Shown: in pieces, positions 1-6,562 of the stretch | Layout: each line of letters starts with the position of its first letter | How positions within the stretch are numbered: the stretch's first letter is position 1 | Assembly: GCA_024653875.1 (NCBI GenBank) | Contig: JANLHE010000416.1 | Span: 1 to 11,792 of the forward strand | Length of the DNA: 11,792 nt | Reading direction: 5' to 3' | DNA from: Acidobacteriota bacterium | GTDB lineage: Bacteria; Acidobacteriota; Vicinamibacteria; Vicinamibacterales; SCN-69-37 | Notes under the pieces: generated by a model | The model's database searches: none | Seen by the model: the letters and a program-made list of their open reading frames with translations, nothing else | What the model was told of the DNA's origin: nothing | Translations under genes and position numbers: made by a program

Positions 1-1074
1 TTTGAACACCGCGTGATTCAGGACGTGGTAGAGGCTGGCCGCCACGCCCAACGCGGCGACGTCGCTCCGTCCATACGTCAGGCCGATCATGCCGGCGCCA
101 AGACCCAGCAGGATGATGCCGATGTTCTCGATGCTGTGGTAGGCGAGCAGGCGCTTCAGGTCGTGCTGCATGAGCGCATAGAGCACACCGAGGAGGGCCG
201 ACAGGCCGCCGACGAGCACGACGATGACACCCCAGGAGAGGAACGGCACCCCGAGTCCAAACGCACAGACCCGGACGATGCCGTAAATGCCCGTCTTGAT
301 GAGCACGCCAGACATGAACGCCGAGATGCTGGTCGGTGCGGCCGGATGCGCCTCGGGCAGCCACACATGGAGCGGAACGATGCCCGCCTTGACGCCGAAG
401 CCGATGAAGAAGAGCGCGAACAACCCGTGGCGCAGCGGCTCGCTCGTGAGGAACTCGCTCGAGAACAGCGCGGAGAACGAGAGCGTCCCGGACACCGACG
501 CCAGGACCATGAAGCCAGCGATCAGGCCGCCCGTGGCCAGATGGGACATGGCCAGGTACAGATACGCGGCGCGCCGGCTGGCCGGCGCCGTGTGTTCCGT
601 GGCGACCAGTGCCGCCGTGCTCAAGGTCATCATCTCCCAGGCACCGAGGAAGGTGAGGACGTCGCCGGCGGCAAACGTGACCTCGACCGCGCCAACCATG
701 AGGTTGAACCCGACGCCAAGGAAGACGGACCGGCGGTTCAGTGGTGCGTGGGCCACGTAGCCCAGGCTGTACACGGCCACGGGAACAGCGAGCACCGAGA
801 GGATGAGAAGAAACCACGCCGAGAGGCCATCCACCACATAGCCGAGCGAAAAGCCCGTCGCTGGGTGGAGAAACAGCACACCCTCCACGCTCGTGCCCGT
901 CCGGAGGACGGCGATCGCGAGCACGGCGGTCATCATCGAGGCCAGCGCGGATCCGGTAAAGCCGACGAGCCTGGCCGACCGTTCGTGCCGCCAGAGCGCC
1001 ATGGTGACGGCAATGACCCCGAGGCGGAATACGAGGGCCGTGGCGAACAGGTGCCCGACGTCGAGTGGGGTCAC
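1..1074 (-). CDS. hyfB: HyfB/HycC-like proton-translocating membrane subunit (NuoL/M/N family), 3' end cut off by window edge
   Basis: The visible 358 residues belong to the antiporter-like subunit family of complex I and group 4 hydrogenases, which moves protons across the cytoplasmic membrane. Translation from GTG at 1074 gives many hydrophobic helices and the family hallmarks: GAWEMMTLST with the helix-5 glutamate (E147), FGVKAGIVPLHVWLPEAHPA with the helix-7 lysine (K229), SGVLIKTGIYG (K260), and LNHAVFK at the window edge (K358). The stretch AYHSIENIGII (from about residue 311) is typical of hydrogenase-4 subunit B and formate hydrogenlyase subunit 3, more so than of NuoL or NuoM. The start is supported by a GGGGA Shine-Dalgarno sequence six bases upstream and by a 3-base gap after the ArsR stop. 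The open frame continues past position 1, so the C-terminus is not visible. Whether a hydrogenase, a formate-linked enzyme or another electron-input module is attached cannot be told from here. Confidence 0.9.
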   Translation of the reverse strand, partial: MTPLDVGHLFATALVFRLGVIAVTMALWRHERSARLVGFTGSALASMMTAVLAIAVLRTGTSVEGVLFLHPATGFSLGYVVDGLSAWFLLILSVLAVPVAVYSLGYVAHAPLNRRSVFLGVGFNLMVGAVEVTFAAGDVLTFLGAWEMMTLSTAALVATEHTAPASRRAAYLYLAMSHLATGGLIAGFMVLASVSGTLSFSALFSSEFLTSEPLRHGLFALFFIGFGVKAGIVPLHVWLPEAHPAAPTSISAFMSGVLIKTGIYGIVRVCAFGLGVPFLSWGVIVVLVGGLSALLGVLYALMQHDLKRLLAYHSIENIGIILLGLGAGMIGLTYGRSDVAALGVAASLYHVLNHAVFK

Positions 1075-1077
1075 GGC

Positions 1078-1419
1078 CTATCCCCGGCGGGACTCGCGCT
1101 GGAGTTCCCGGAGCATGCCCCCGGAATCCACAAGATGATTGTTGAAGATGCGTCGCGCGACGGCGAGCAGCTCCTCGATGGCAGGATCGCGCAGGGAGTA
1201 CCGCACCGAGACGCCTTCCTTCTGTGATGTGACGATGCCCTGGTTGCGAAGGACCGCGAGCTGCTGGGACACGACGGGCTGTTCCAGTTCCAGCGCCTCC
1301 TGGAGTTCCTGCACGGACCGGTTTCCCTTGATGAGCGTCTCCAGGATGCGGATGCGATCCGGGTGGGCCAGGGCCCGAAAGAACCGGGCCTTGAAGGACT
1401 GGAGAGGAGTGGCAGCCAT
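1078..1419 (-). CDS. ArsR/SmtB-family winged-helix transcriptional regulator without cysteines
   Basis: This 113-residue protein has the compact winged helix-turn-helix layout of ArsR-family repressors. An N-terminal helix and the FFRALAHPDRIRILETL segment (residues 13-29) lead to a helix-turn-helix around residues 35-58, with recognition helix QPVVSQQLAVLR, and a beta wing at about 64-75 (SQKEGVSVRYSL). A C-terminal dimerisation helix follows. There is no cysteine anywhere, so the classical thiolate metal or arsenite sites of ArsR and CadC are absent. Only two histidines are present (H19, H95), and neither forms an obvious metal site. The ATG at 1419 lies 17 bases after the flavoenzyme stop and has no clear Shine-Dalgarno. 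An AT-rich promoter/operator candidate lies just upstream. The HyfB-like gene begins three bases after its stop, so it probably autoregulates and controls that operon. The ligand is unknown. Confidence 0.9.
   Translation of the reverse strand: MAATPLQSFKARFFRALAHPDRIRILETLIKGNRSVQELQEALELEQPVVSQQLAVLRNQGIVTSQKEGVSVRYSLRDPAIEELLAVARRIFNNHLVDSGGMLRELQRESRRG
1081..1085 (-). promoter_or_regulatory. Ribosome binding site deciding the GTG start of the hyfB-like gene
   Basis: Reading the minus strand, GGGGA lies six bases before GTG (1074-1072), overlapping the end of the ArsR gene. It supports the non-ATG start and implies that the two genes are translated from one mRNA. Confidence 0.6.
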
Positions 1420-1428
1420 TAGCAGACG

Positions 1429-1456
1429 ATATATTACTATATATTAATGTTCATAT
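1429..1456 (-). promoter_or_regulatory. AT-rich promoter/operator candidate for the ArsR-hyfB operon
   Basis: Only 3 of these 28 bases are G or C, in a window that is otherwise strongly GC-rich. On the plus strand the 8-mer ATATATTA occurs at 1429-1436 and again at 1439-1446, one helical turn apart. On the minus strand a TAATAT hexamer (1436-1431) could serve as a -10 element, placing a transcription start near 1424, only a few bases before the ArsR ATG at 1419, so the mRNA could be almost leaderless. The patch overlaps the last codons of the flavoenzyme gene. An ArsR operator here is an inference from position and composition. Confidence 0.5.
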
Positions 1457-2843
1457 GCGCAACGGCCAGTGCGTCCGCCGCGGGCGCGTCCCAGAACGCG
1501 CGTTCCGCCCGGTCGTCAATCGCGTTGAGCATCGTGCCCTTGAGAATCTTGTCGGCCATGGTCAGGCCCTGGCCGATGGAGTGGTCCATGTTGTTGTACC
1601 AGAACCGGGCCGACCGCCCGGCCAGCAACAGGTTCTTGTACCGGGCCAGGTGCGCGAAGTTACGCTGCAGTTCACCTAAATAGTCGAGCGTGTAAATCGG
1701 GTACGTGTCGCGAACCGGTTCGATGTGGACCCGCGCCACGTCCTCCGCCCGCGCGATGGTGCCCGTTCGCACCAGGTCGCGCACCACGGCTTGCGTGTAC
1801 CGTTCCGGATCCTGCCACCGCTCATCTCCATCGAGACACGTCAGCTCCACGCACAAGCCGCTCTTGCCGGCCGGCGCGGTGGCGGGTGAGAACGCGGCCG
1901 GCGCCGAGACGCGGGAGAAAATCTCGTCGCCGCCGTAGTAGATCCACTGATAGTCGTGACGCAGCGGCGCGTCCAGTTCAATGTTGTAGAAAATCGTGGA
2001 CAGGTAGCGCAGCGTGACGTCCCTGATTCCCAGCAGCCGGTTGATGGCGGAGAGCGTGCCGGTCCAGATCAGGTTCTGGCACGCCTGCCGCTCGCCGTCC
2101 GTCCAGATCGCCGTGATGCGGTCCGCCTCCGCGTCGATGCGAGTCACGGCGCGTCCGAGCGCGATGTGTCCGCCGTGGCCACAAATTCGATCGGCGAGCC
2201 GCTCGGAAAAACGGCCCACACCGTCGGATGGATACAGAAAGGTGGTTTCGACAGGTTTCGGGAGGAACGTGGTCTTGACGAGTCCCCACAGGCTGTCGGC
2301 GCTGGCGCGTTGATCGATGACCGCCCTGTTGACGCCCGCACGCGCCCAGTCGCGATGCAGTTCCGCCGGTGAGTGGAACAGGAACTTCCGCGTATAGGGA
2401 TCGAAGAAAATCGACGACAGCGTCCGGCCGTATTTGTTGACGATGTCCGCCTCGAAGCTCTCGCCATCGAGATGCGACCGGAAGAACAGGTCGCGCGCGG
2501 CCCGCATCATGATTGACGGCGGCATCGAAAGCAGAACGGTCGGGCGCAGCGGCCATTCGTGGAATCGCCCGAACATCCGGACGCCGCTCTTGCGCCGGAT
2601 CTCAAGCGCGTGGTCGCCCAGCACCTCCCTGATGAACGCCGACACGCGCGGCTGCTCGGTGTGGAAGCGGTGCGGACCCACGTCGAAATGAAAGTCGCCA
2701 TAGTGCCAGCTCCGGGCCAGGCCCCCAACCGTGTCGAGCGCCTCGACAACGGTCACAGGCCGATGCGGGGCAAGTTGACTGGCCAGTGTCAGTCCCGCCA
2801 CTCCGGCGCCCACGACGGTGACGGACGAGGGGCTCAGCGGCAT
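1437..2843 (-). CDS. FAD-dependent oxidoreductase, UDP-galactopyranose mutase-like/amine oxidase superfamily
   Basis: This 468-residue protein starts with a Rossmann dinucleotide-binding motif, VVGAGVAGLTLASQL (residues 10-24), followed by the acidic VEA end of beta-2 (33-35), the GGLARS loop (40-45) and DVGPHRFH (54-61). The centre has DPYTRKFLFHSPAELH (148-163) and DGVGRFSERLA (207-217). A C-terminal FAD-contacting block, LLLAGRSARFWYNNMDHSIG (405-424), resembles the end of UDP-galactopyranose mutases and protoporphyrinogen-oxidase-like flavoproteins. No signal peptide is seen, so it should be cytoplasmic. Its start overlaps the stop of the upstream membrane-protein gene by 10 nt, implying translational coupling. 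Its last codons lie in the AT-rich patch that precedes the ArsR gene. The substrate cannot be assigned. The membrane-protein neighbour and the UGM-like C-terminus favour a role with sugar nucleotides or isoprenoid/envelope intermediates, but this is inference. True UGM activity is not assured, because the family includes desaturases and oxidases. Confidence 0.82.
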   Translation of the reverse strand: MPLSPSSVTVVGAGVAGLTLASQLAPHRPVTVVEALDTVGGLARSWHYGDFHFDVGPHRFHTEQPRVSAFIREVLGDHALEIRRKSGVRMFGRFHEWPLRPTVLLSMPPSIMMRAARDLFFRSHLDGESFEADIVNKYGRTLSSIFFDPYTRKFLFHSPAELHRDWARAGVNRAVIDQRASADSLWGLVKTTFLPKPVETTFLYPSDGVGRFSERLADRICGHGGHIALGRAVTRIDAEADRITAIWTDGERQACQNLIWTGTLSAINRLLGIRDVTLRYLSTIFYNIELDAPLRHDYQWIYYGGDEIFSRVSAPAAFSPATAPAGKSGLCVELTCLDGDERWQDPERYTQAVVRDLVRTGTIARAEDVARVHIEPVRDTYPIYTLDYLGELQRNFAHLARYKNLLLAGRSARFWYNNMDHSIGQGLTMADKILKGTMLNAIDDRAERAFWDAPAADALAVAHMNINI

Positions 2844-4876
2844 GGCGCGGGCATCCGGCAGGTCACCGCGTACACGGTTGCGTCGGCGTTCGAGAACACC
2901 GGATGGAAGAAGTCAGGCCCGGCGGCGAGGACGTTCGGCGCGTCCGGGAAGGCCTCGCGCTCGACGCGGCCGACGAACAGGTACTGAATGCCGAACGCAC
3001 GAGCGATGGCCCAGGCGCGCCCGGGTTCGTCCTGGCTGAACACGTCATCGACGCGTATGGCGGCGTCCCGCTCCCGATCGGTCATCAGGAGTGAAATCGG
3101 CAGACCCGCCGCCAGGCGGCGCCGGGCAAACGATGGGATGAGCGACCACGTCTCGCGGCCGCGTGGCCCCAGCGCCATCTGGAAGACGGCGTCAGGCTCG
3201 GTTTCGTGCTGGATCCACGCGAACGCCTCCTGCTCGCCCGGTGTCACCACGACCGTCCAGTGAAAGCCCGGCCCGAATGACTCGTTGGTGGTGTCCTGCG
3301 CGTTGTACGCATCGATGACAGTCGTCGGCAGGCCGACGACTGCCCAGGCGGCCACCACCGCTCCGACCGCCCATCGCCCGAGGCCGCGGCGCAGGTGCAC
3401 GAGCGCGCTGGCGATCACGATCGGCGCCGTGGCCTGCAGGACCTGCCCCGATCGCCAGCCGACCCAGATGGGTTCGAGATCGAGCGTGACGAAGAAATAC
3501 AGCAGTAGCGCGGTGGCGACACCCACAATGCCGCCGGCCAGGCGGGTGATGCACCCACGGCGCGCGGCCATCCACGCGCCACCGCCAACCAGCAACAGGA
3601 TCGGACCGATGGCCAGCATGAGTACAGGCGCCACGTTGTGGACCGCGCTGGTGGAGAGTCCGTATGAAATCGCGTGCGCAGCGCCTGCGGTCATGCCCTG
3701 GGTAACCAGCCACCCCCACGCGGCCACCACCGGAGCCACGGCTGCCGCGCCCAGCACCACGGCGCTTCGCCATGGCATCGCACCGGCCAGCAGCTGCCAC
3801 GCCACCGTGCCCGCGAAGACGATGGTCATCGCGCCGCCGGGAAACGGACTCATCACGAGTGCCGCCCCCAGCAACAGGCCGGCCAAGACGCCCGTTGCCG
3901 CTGGAGCGTGAACACGGTGCGCGCGCATGGCGACGACGAGCGCCGTCAGGCCAAGCGCACACGCCGCGCTGTGCTGCGGGTTGTACCAGAGGCCACGGAT
4001 GAGGCTGTCAATGGTGAGCCCGCCGAGCCACCAGTGGGTGACCGCGTCCACGTTCAACTCGCGAAGCGGCTCCAGCGACTCGGCCAACTGCCATGTTCGC
4101 GCGGCCGCATACAGGCCTTCGGCGCTGGCCGCCGTCAGCGTCAACAGGACCGCGACGGCCGCGGCCCACCCTTGCGGCGTGATCACCCACGCCGCGAGGA
4201 AGGCCGCGCTCATGAAGAGCAGGGCGGTCCACAAGGCGTTCACTTTCAGGTAGCGATCGATCGGCGCCGGCTCGCCGGTCACCGCCTGCACCTGGCGCGC
4301 CACGGTGGCCGGCAGCACGAAATATCCCCAGTAGTAGGCCAGCGGCCGCGTGGCGAAGTACGGGTTGCGCGGCGCGCCCTCGGTGCGGGCCAGTTCGGCC
4401 GTCAAGGCCTGGTGCCACACGAAGTCAGCGGTGAAGTACGCGCGGTACCGCTGGTTCCCCTGGGCGTCCACCTCGCCGACGCGGGCGAGTGGCACCGCGA
4501 CAAGAATCATGGTCACCAGCAGCACAGACGCGAGGGCCGTCGACGACGAGGCACGCCAGCACGGCAGTGGTACCAACGGACGCCGCACCCGCAGGGCCAC
4601 CACGAGGGAGACCGCGCCGCATCCGAGCCAGAGGGCGAGTCCAGACCATCCGAGCGGCCGGAGCAGCCAGAGTCCGACCGCCGCCAGGCCAGAGCCGGCG
4701 AGAGCGCCGCTGACCCAGGCCGCGGGATGACCGCGTCCGAAGAGCCGTGCTCCCAGGAGGCAACCCGGCAACACGGCGAACACGTACCCCGCCGTGTACA
4801 GCCAGCCGGACCAGCCACCGAGAGCTGATACTGCGACCGCTGCGACAAGGACGACGAGTCGGATCAAGATTCGCAT
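2834..4876 (-). CDS. Polytopic membrane protein with GT-C-like architecture and soluble C-terminal domain
   Basis: From ATG at 4876 this gives 680 residues. The frame is open to 4966, but the extra 30 residues are hydrophilic and cross a GC-rich hairpin, whereas MRILIRLVVLVAAVAV starts directly with a membrane helix. I therefore prefer the shorter start, although it has no clear Shine-Dalgarno. About twelve hydrophobic helices span residues 1-520, and a soluble, probably extracytoplasmic, domain occupies about 530-680. The first large loop holds FTADFVWHQALTAEL (D151) and PLAYYWGYFVLPA (about 178-190). A second loop contains GLWYNPQHSAA (about 295-305). Acidic loop residues and YYWGY-type motifs recall GT-C glycosyltransferases and DUF2298-like membrane proteins. 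The tail has EAFAWIQHETEPDAVF and IQYLFVGRVERE, patterns seen at the ends of such proteins. A role in transferring sugars from a lipid carrier is inferred; no catalytic residue is proven. It overlaps the flavoenzyme gene by 10 nt. Confidence 0.8.
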   Translation of the reverse strand: MRILIRLVVLVAAVAVSALGGWSGWLYTAGYVFAVLPGCLLGARLFGRGHPAAWVSGALAGSGLAAVGLWLLRPLGWSGLALWLGCGAVSLVVALRVRRPLVPLPCWRASSSTALASVLLVTMILVAVPLARVGEVDAQGNQRYRAYFTADFVWHQALTAELARTEGAPRNPYFATRPLAYYWGYFVLPATVARQVQAVTGEPAPIDRYLKVNALWTALLFMSAAFLAAWVITPQGWAAAVAVLLTLTAASAEGLYAAARTWQLAESLEPLRELNVDAVTHWWLGGLTIDSLIRGLWYNPQHSAACALGLTALVVAMRAHRVHAPAATGVLAGLLLGAALVMSPFPGGAMTIVFAGTVAWQLLAGAMPWRSAVVLGAAAVAPVVAAWGWLVTQGMTAGAAHAISYGLSTSAVHNVAPVLMLAIGPILLLVGGGAWMAARRGCITRLAGGIVGVATALLLYFFVTLDLEPIWVGWRSGQVLQATAPIVIASALVHLRRGLGRWAVGAVVAAWAVVGLPTTVIDAYNAQDTTNESFGPGFHWTVVVTPGEQEAFAWIQHETEPDAVFQMALGPRGRETWSLIPSFARRRLAAGLPISLLMTDRERDAAIRVDDVFSQDEPGRAWAIARAFGIQYLFVGRVEREAFPDAPNVLAAGPDFFHPVFSNADATVYAVTCRMPAPCR

Positions 4877-4927
4877 TCGTACACACCACGCAAGGGAGCA
4901 CTGTTCTGAAAGAGACAATCCGGCCGT

Positions 4928-4973
4928 GATCGGCCCGGCCGATCGCACACAACCACGGGCGCACACGCGCCCG
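4928..4973 (-). terminator. Two tandem GC-rich hairpins between the secreted-protein and membrane-protein genes
   Basis: Two perfect inverted repeats lie in the 109-base intergenic gap. CGGGCGC/GCGCCCG (arms 4956-4962 and 4967-4973, loop ACAC) begins 12 bases past the stop of the secreted-protein gene. GATCGGC/GCCGATC (arms 4928-4934 and 4938-4944, 3-base loop) follows. Neither has a real T-tract on the minus strand, so they are not textbook intrinsic terminators. They could be weak terminators, mRNA 3'-end stabilisers or a leader structure for the membrane-protein gene. Confidence 0.35.
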
Positions 4974-4985
4974 GGCAGTCAGGAG

Positions 4986-5519
4986 CTACTGAAGGGGTGG
5001 GGGAGGGCCGCGCGGGGCGGGCTGGCGGTCGTGGACGTGGTGCGGGACGCCGATGGACCGCAGGTCCCGCCCGCGGTGAGCGGTGGTCGTGATGTGGATG
5101 CGGTCGGCGGGCGGCAGCGCCCATCGAAAGGAGCCTTGGTGAACGGTCGATACCGTGGATCTTGATGCGGCGCGGCGGCTCAGGCTCGCGCGGCCGGGTG
5201 TCACGGGCTTCGCGGCCCGGCGCACCAGTCTGTTGCCGCCAACGTTGGTCCATACGATGATGCCGCCCGTGGGCGTCGCGGCGAGCGCGTCGGCGTCGCC
5301 GTCCGCGTCGACATCCACTTGCAGGGTCCGGGCCACCTGCAGAAAGCGATCGCGATCCGGCAGACTGAACGTCGGGGCGAGGGCCCGCCACGCCAGCGAC
5401 GCAGGGGCCGGGTTGACACGGGGCGCCGCAGCGGCCGCGACGGTGATGGGCGTCGCAGGCGCAAGCAGCCAGCCGGCGATGAGGCCGGCCACTGCGACGC
5501 GCAGGATCCGTGGAACCAC
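4986..5519 (-). CDS. Small predicted secreted protein with FG-GAP/VCBS-like Asp-rich motif
   Basis: I do not recognise a specific family member. This 177-residue frame starts at GTG 5519, with AGGG about nine bases upstream. The N-terminus has a signal-peptide pattern: a basic start, a hydrophobic core RVAVAGLIAGWLLA (residues 7-20), then an Ala-rich run that could hold the cleavage site (about 28-32). The mature part carries LQVDVDADGDADALAATPTG (66-85) followed by GIIVWTN. This matches the DxDxDGxxD calcium-binding style and beta-strand of FG-GAP/VCBS blades, but only one such unit is present, whereas propeller proteins carry several. The C-terminal third is rich in Arg, His and Pro, ends in GPPPPLQ and looks unlike a folded domain, so the protein may be a truncated remnant or its end may be wrong. 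It begins 50 bases after the nrnA-like stop and may be read through from that operon. Confidence 0.55.
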   Translation of the reverse strand: MVPRILRVAVAGLIAGWLLAPATPITVAAAAAPRVNPAPASLAWRALAPTFSLPDRDRFLQVARTLQVDVDADGDADALAATPTGGIIVWTNVGGNRLVRRAAKPVTPGRASLSRRAASRSTVSTVHQGSFRWALPPADRIHITTTAHRGRDLRSIGVPHHVHDRQPAPRGPPPPLQ

Positions 5520-5569
5520 TGTCGGACACCCTACCGCGGGCAGCGGTCAAATGACAAGCGGGCGGGCCA

Positions 5570-6562
5570 CTAGCCGGTGACAATGCCGGCGGCGCTGACC
5601 TGTGCGGTGAGCGCGTCGATGATGGCGGAAGTGACGGCTGCGCGTGACCCGGCGACGCTGCAGGCCGACGCGTTGACGTGCCCGCCGCCGCCGTGCTGCA
5701 CGGCGACCGCGCGCACGTTCACGGCGCCCTTCGAGCGCATGCTGACGCGATACTGCGTGTCGGTCTGCTTGCGCACGAGCGCCACCGCCAGCACGTCCTT
5801 CGCGCCGAGCGGCAGATTCACCAGGCCGTCGGTGTCGTCCGACGTGGCGCCGCAGGCCGCCAGGATGTCATCGTCGTAGTAGAGGACCGCGAGGCGGTTG
5901 CCGTGGTGCAGCTCCATCGCGTCGAGGATGGCGCCGGTGAGCCGGATGCGGCCCACGCCGAAGCTGTCGAAGATCTCGCGCGACAACTGGGCGGGTGACA
6001 CCCCGGTCGCGGCGATGCGCGCGCAGATCTCGAACGTCCGCGCGGAGATGGGGCCGTGACGGAATCCGCCGGTGTCGGTGGCGATGCCAAGGTAGAGGTG
6101 GGTCGCAATCGCCGGCGTCCATGCGACGCCCAGGGCGTCGATCACGTCGGCCACCATCTCGGTGCAGGCGGCCGCCGTGCCATCAAACCAGTTGGCCGTT
6201 CCGAACATCGTGTTGCCGACGTGATGGTCGATGTTGATGATCGCGGGGCGTTCCAGGCCCGCCACCTCGGGCCGCGACAGATCGCCGCACTCCATGACGA
6301 TGGTGGCTTCGGCGTCCGGCGACAGGCCGGACAGCACGGGTGCCGCGGGCAGGACCTGAATGCGATCGATGCCGGGGAACGGCGCGAAGGTGGCCGGCGG
6401 GGCGTCCTTGTTGATGACGCGCACCTGTTTGCCCAGCGCGTCGAGCGCAAACGCCATGGCGAGTTGGGATCCGATGGCGTCGCCATCGGGCCGCGCGTGT
6501 GAGGTCAGGAGAAACGCGTCGTGCTGGAGGATGGCGGCGGCGATGGCGGCGGCCGAGCTCAT
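5570..6562 (-). CDS. nrnA: DHH/DHHA1 phosphoesterase, NrnA-like (oligoribonuclease/pAp phosphatase)
   Basis: This 330-residue cytoplasmic protein carries the DHH-family metal-binding motifs in order: SHARPDGDAIGSQLA (residues 21-35), MECGDLSR (90-97), NIDHHVGN (110-117) and GIATDTGGFRHG (159-170). The C-terminal DHHA1 substrate-binding domain has the glycine-rich HGGGGHVNASAC (290-301). The length fits NrnA, which degrades 2-5 nt RNAs and dephosphorylates 3'-phosphoadenosine 5'-phosphate using manganese. At the position where NrnA normally has the motif II aspartate, the sequence has glutamate (E91), still a possible metal ligand. The ATG at 6562 overlaps the rbfA stop as ATGA, which argues for translational coupling. 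An AAGGA lies almost against the ATG, closer than ideal, but no other start keeps the first motif. Location directly after rbfA is a common arrangement for this family. The exact substrate preference (nanoRNA, pAp or cyclic dinucleotide-derived pNpN) cannot be decided from sequence. Confidence 0.93.
   Translation of the reverse strand: MSSAAAIAAAILQHDAFLLTSHARPDGDAIGSQLAMAFALDALGKQVRVINKDAPPATFAPFPGIDRIQVLPAAPVLSGLSPDAEATIVMECGDLSRPEVAGLERPAIINIDHHVGNTMFGTANWFDGTAAACTEMVADVIDALGVAWTPAIATHLYLGIATDTGGFRHGPISARTFEICARIAATGVSPAQLSREIFDSFGVGRIRLTGAILDAMELHHGNRLAVLYYDDDILAACGATSDDTDGLVNLPLGAKDVLAVALVRKQTDTQYRVSMRSKGAVNVRAVAVQHGGGGHVNASACSVAGSRAAVTSAIIDALTAQVSAAGIVTG

Noticed and set aside
13..1227. 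Plus-strand open frame of 404 codons
   Set aside because: It is antisense to the HyfB-like gene, which has unmistakable family motifs. The plus frame product is rich in Arg, Glu, His and Asp with no recognisable domain, as expected for a GC-rich shadow.
1429..1444. ATATAT-4-ATATAT inverted repeat as a terminator
   Set aside because: A six-pair stem of only A and T would be unstable, and the arms are self-palindromic. The direct repeat and promoter reading explain the patch better.
3674..4828. Plus-strand open frame of 384 codons
   Set aside because: It is antisense to the membrane-protein gene. The product is hydrophilic and very Arg/Gln/Gly/His-rich with no motif.
4877..4966. N-terminal 30-residue extension of the membrane protein
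   Set aside because: It is hydrophilic, crosses a hairpin, and precedes an ATG that begins directly with a transmembrane helix, so the shorter start is preferred.
5533..5547. Small inverted repeat (ACCGC/GCGGT) after the DHH phosphoesterase gene
   Set aside because: The stem is only 5 bp with a 5-base loop and there is no T-tract, so it is not credible as a terminator in GC-rich DNA.
4864..5583. Minus-strand frame of 239 codons overlapping the small secreted protein
   Set aside because: It is an Arg/Pro/His-rich frame with no signal peptide or motif. The competing frame starting at 5519 has a clear signal peptide and an Asp-rich calcium-type motif.
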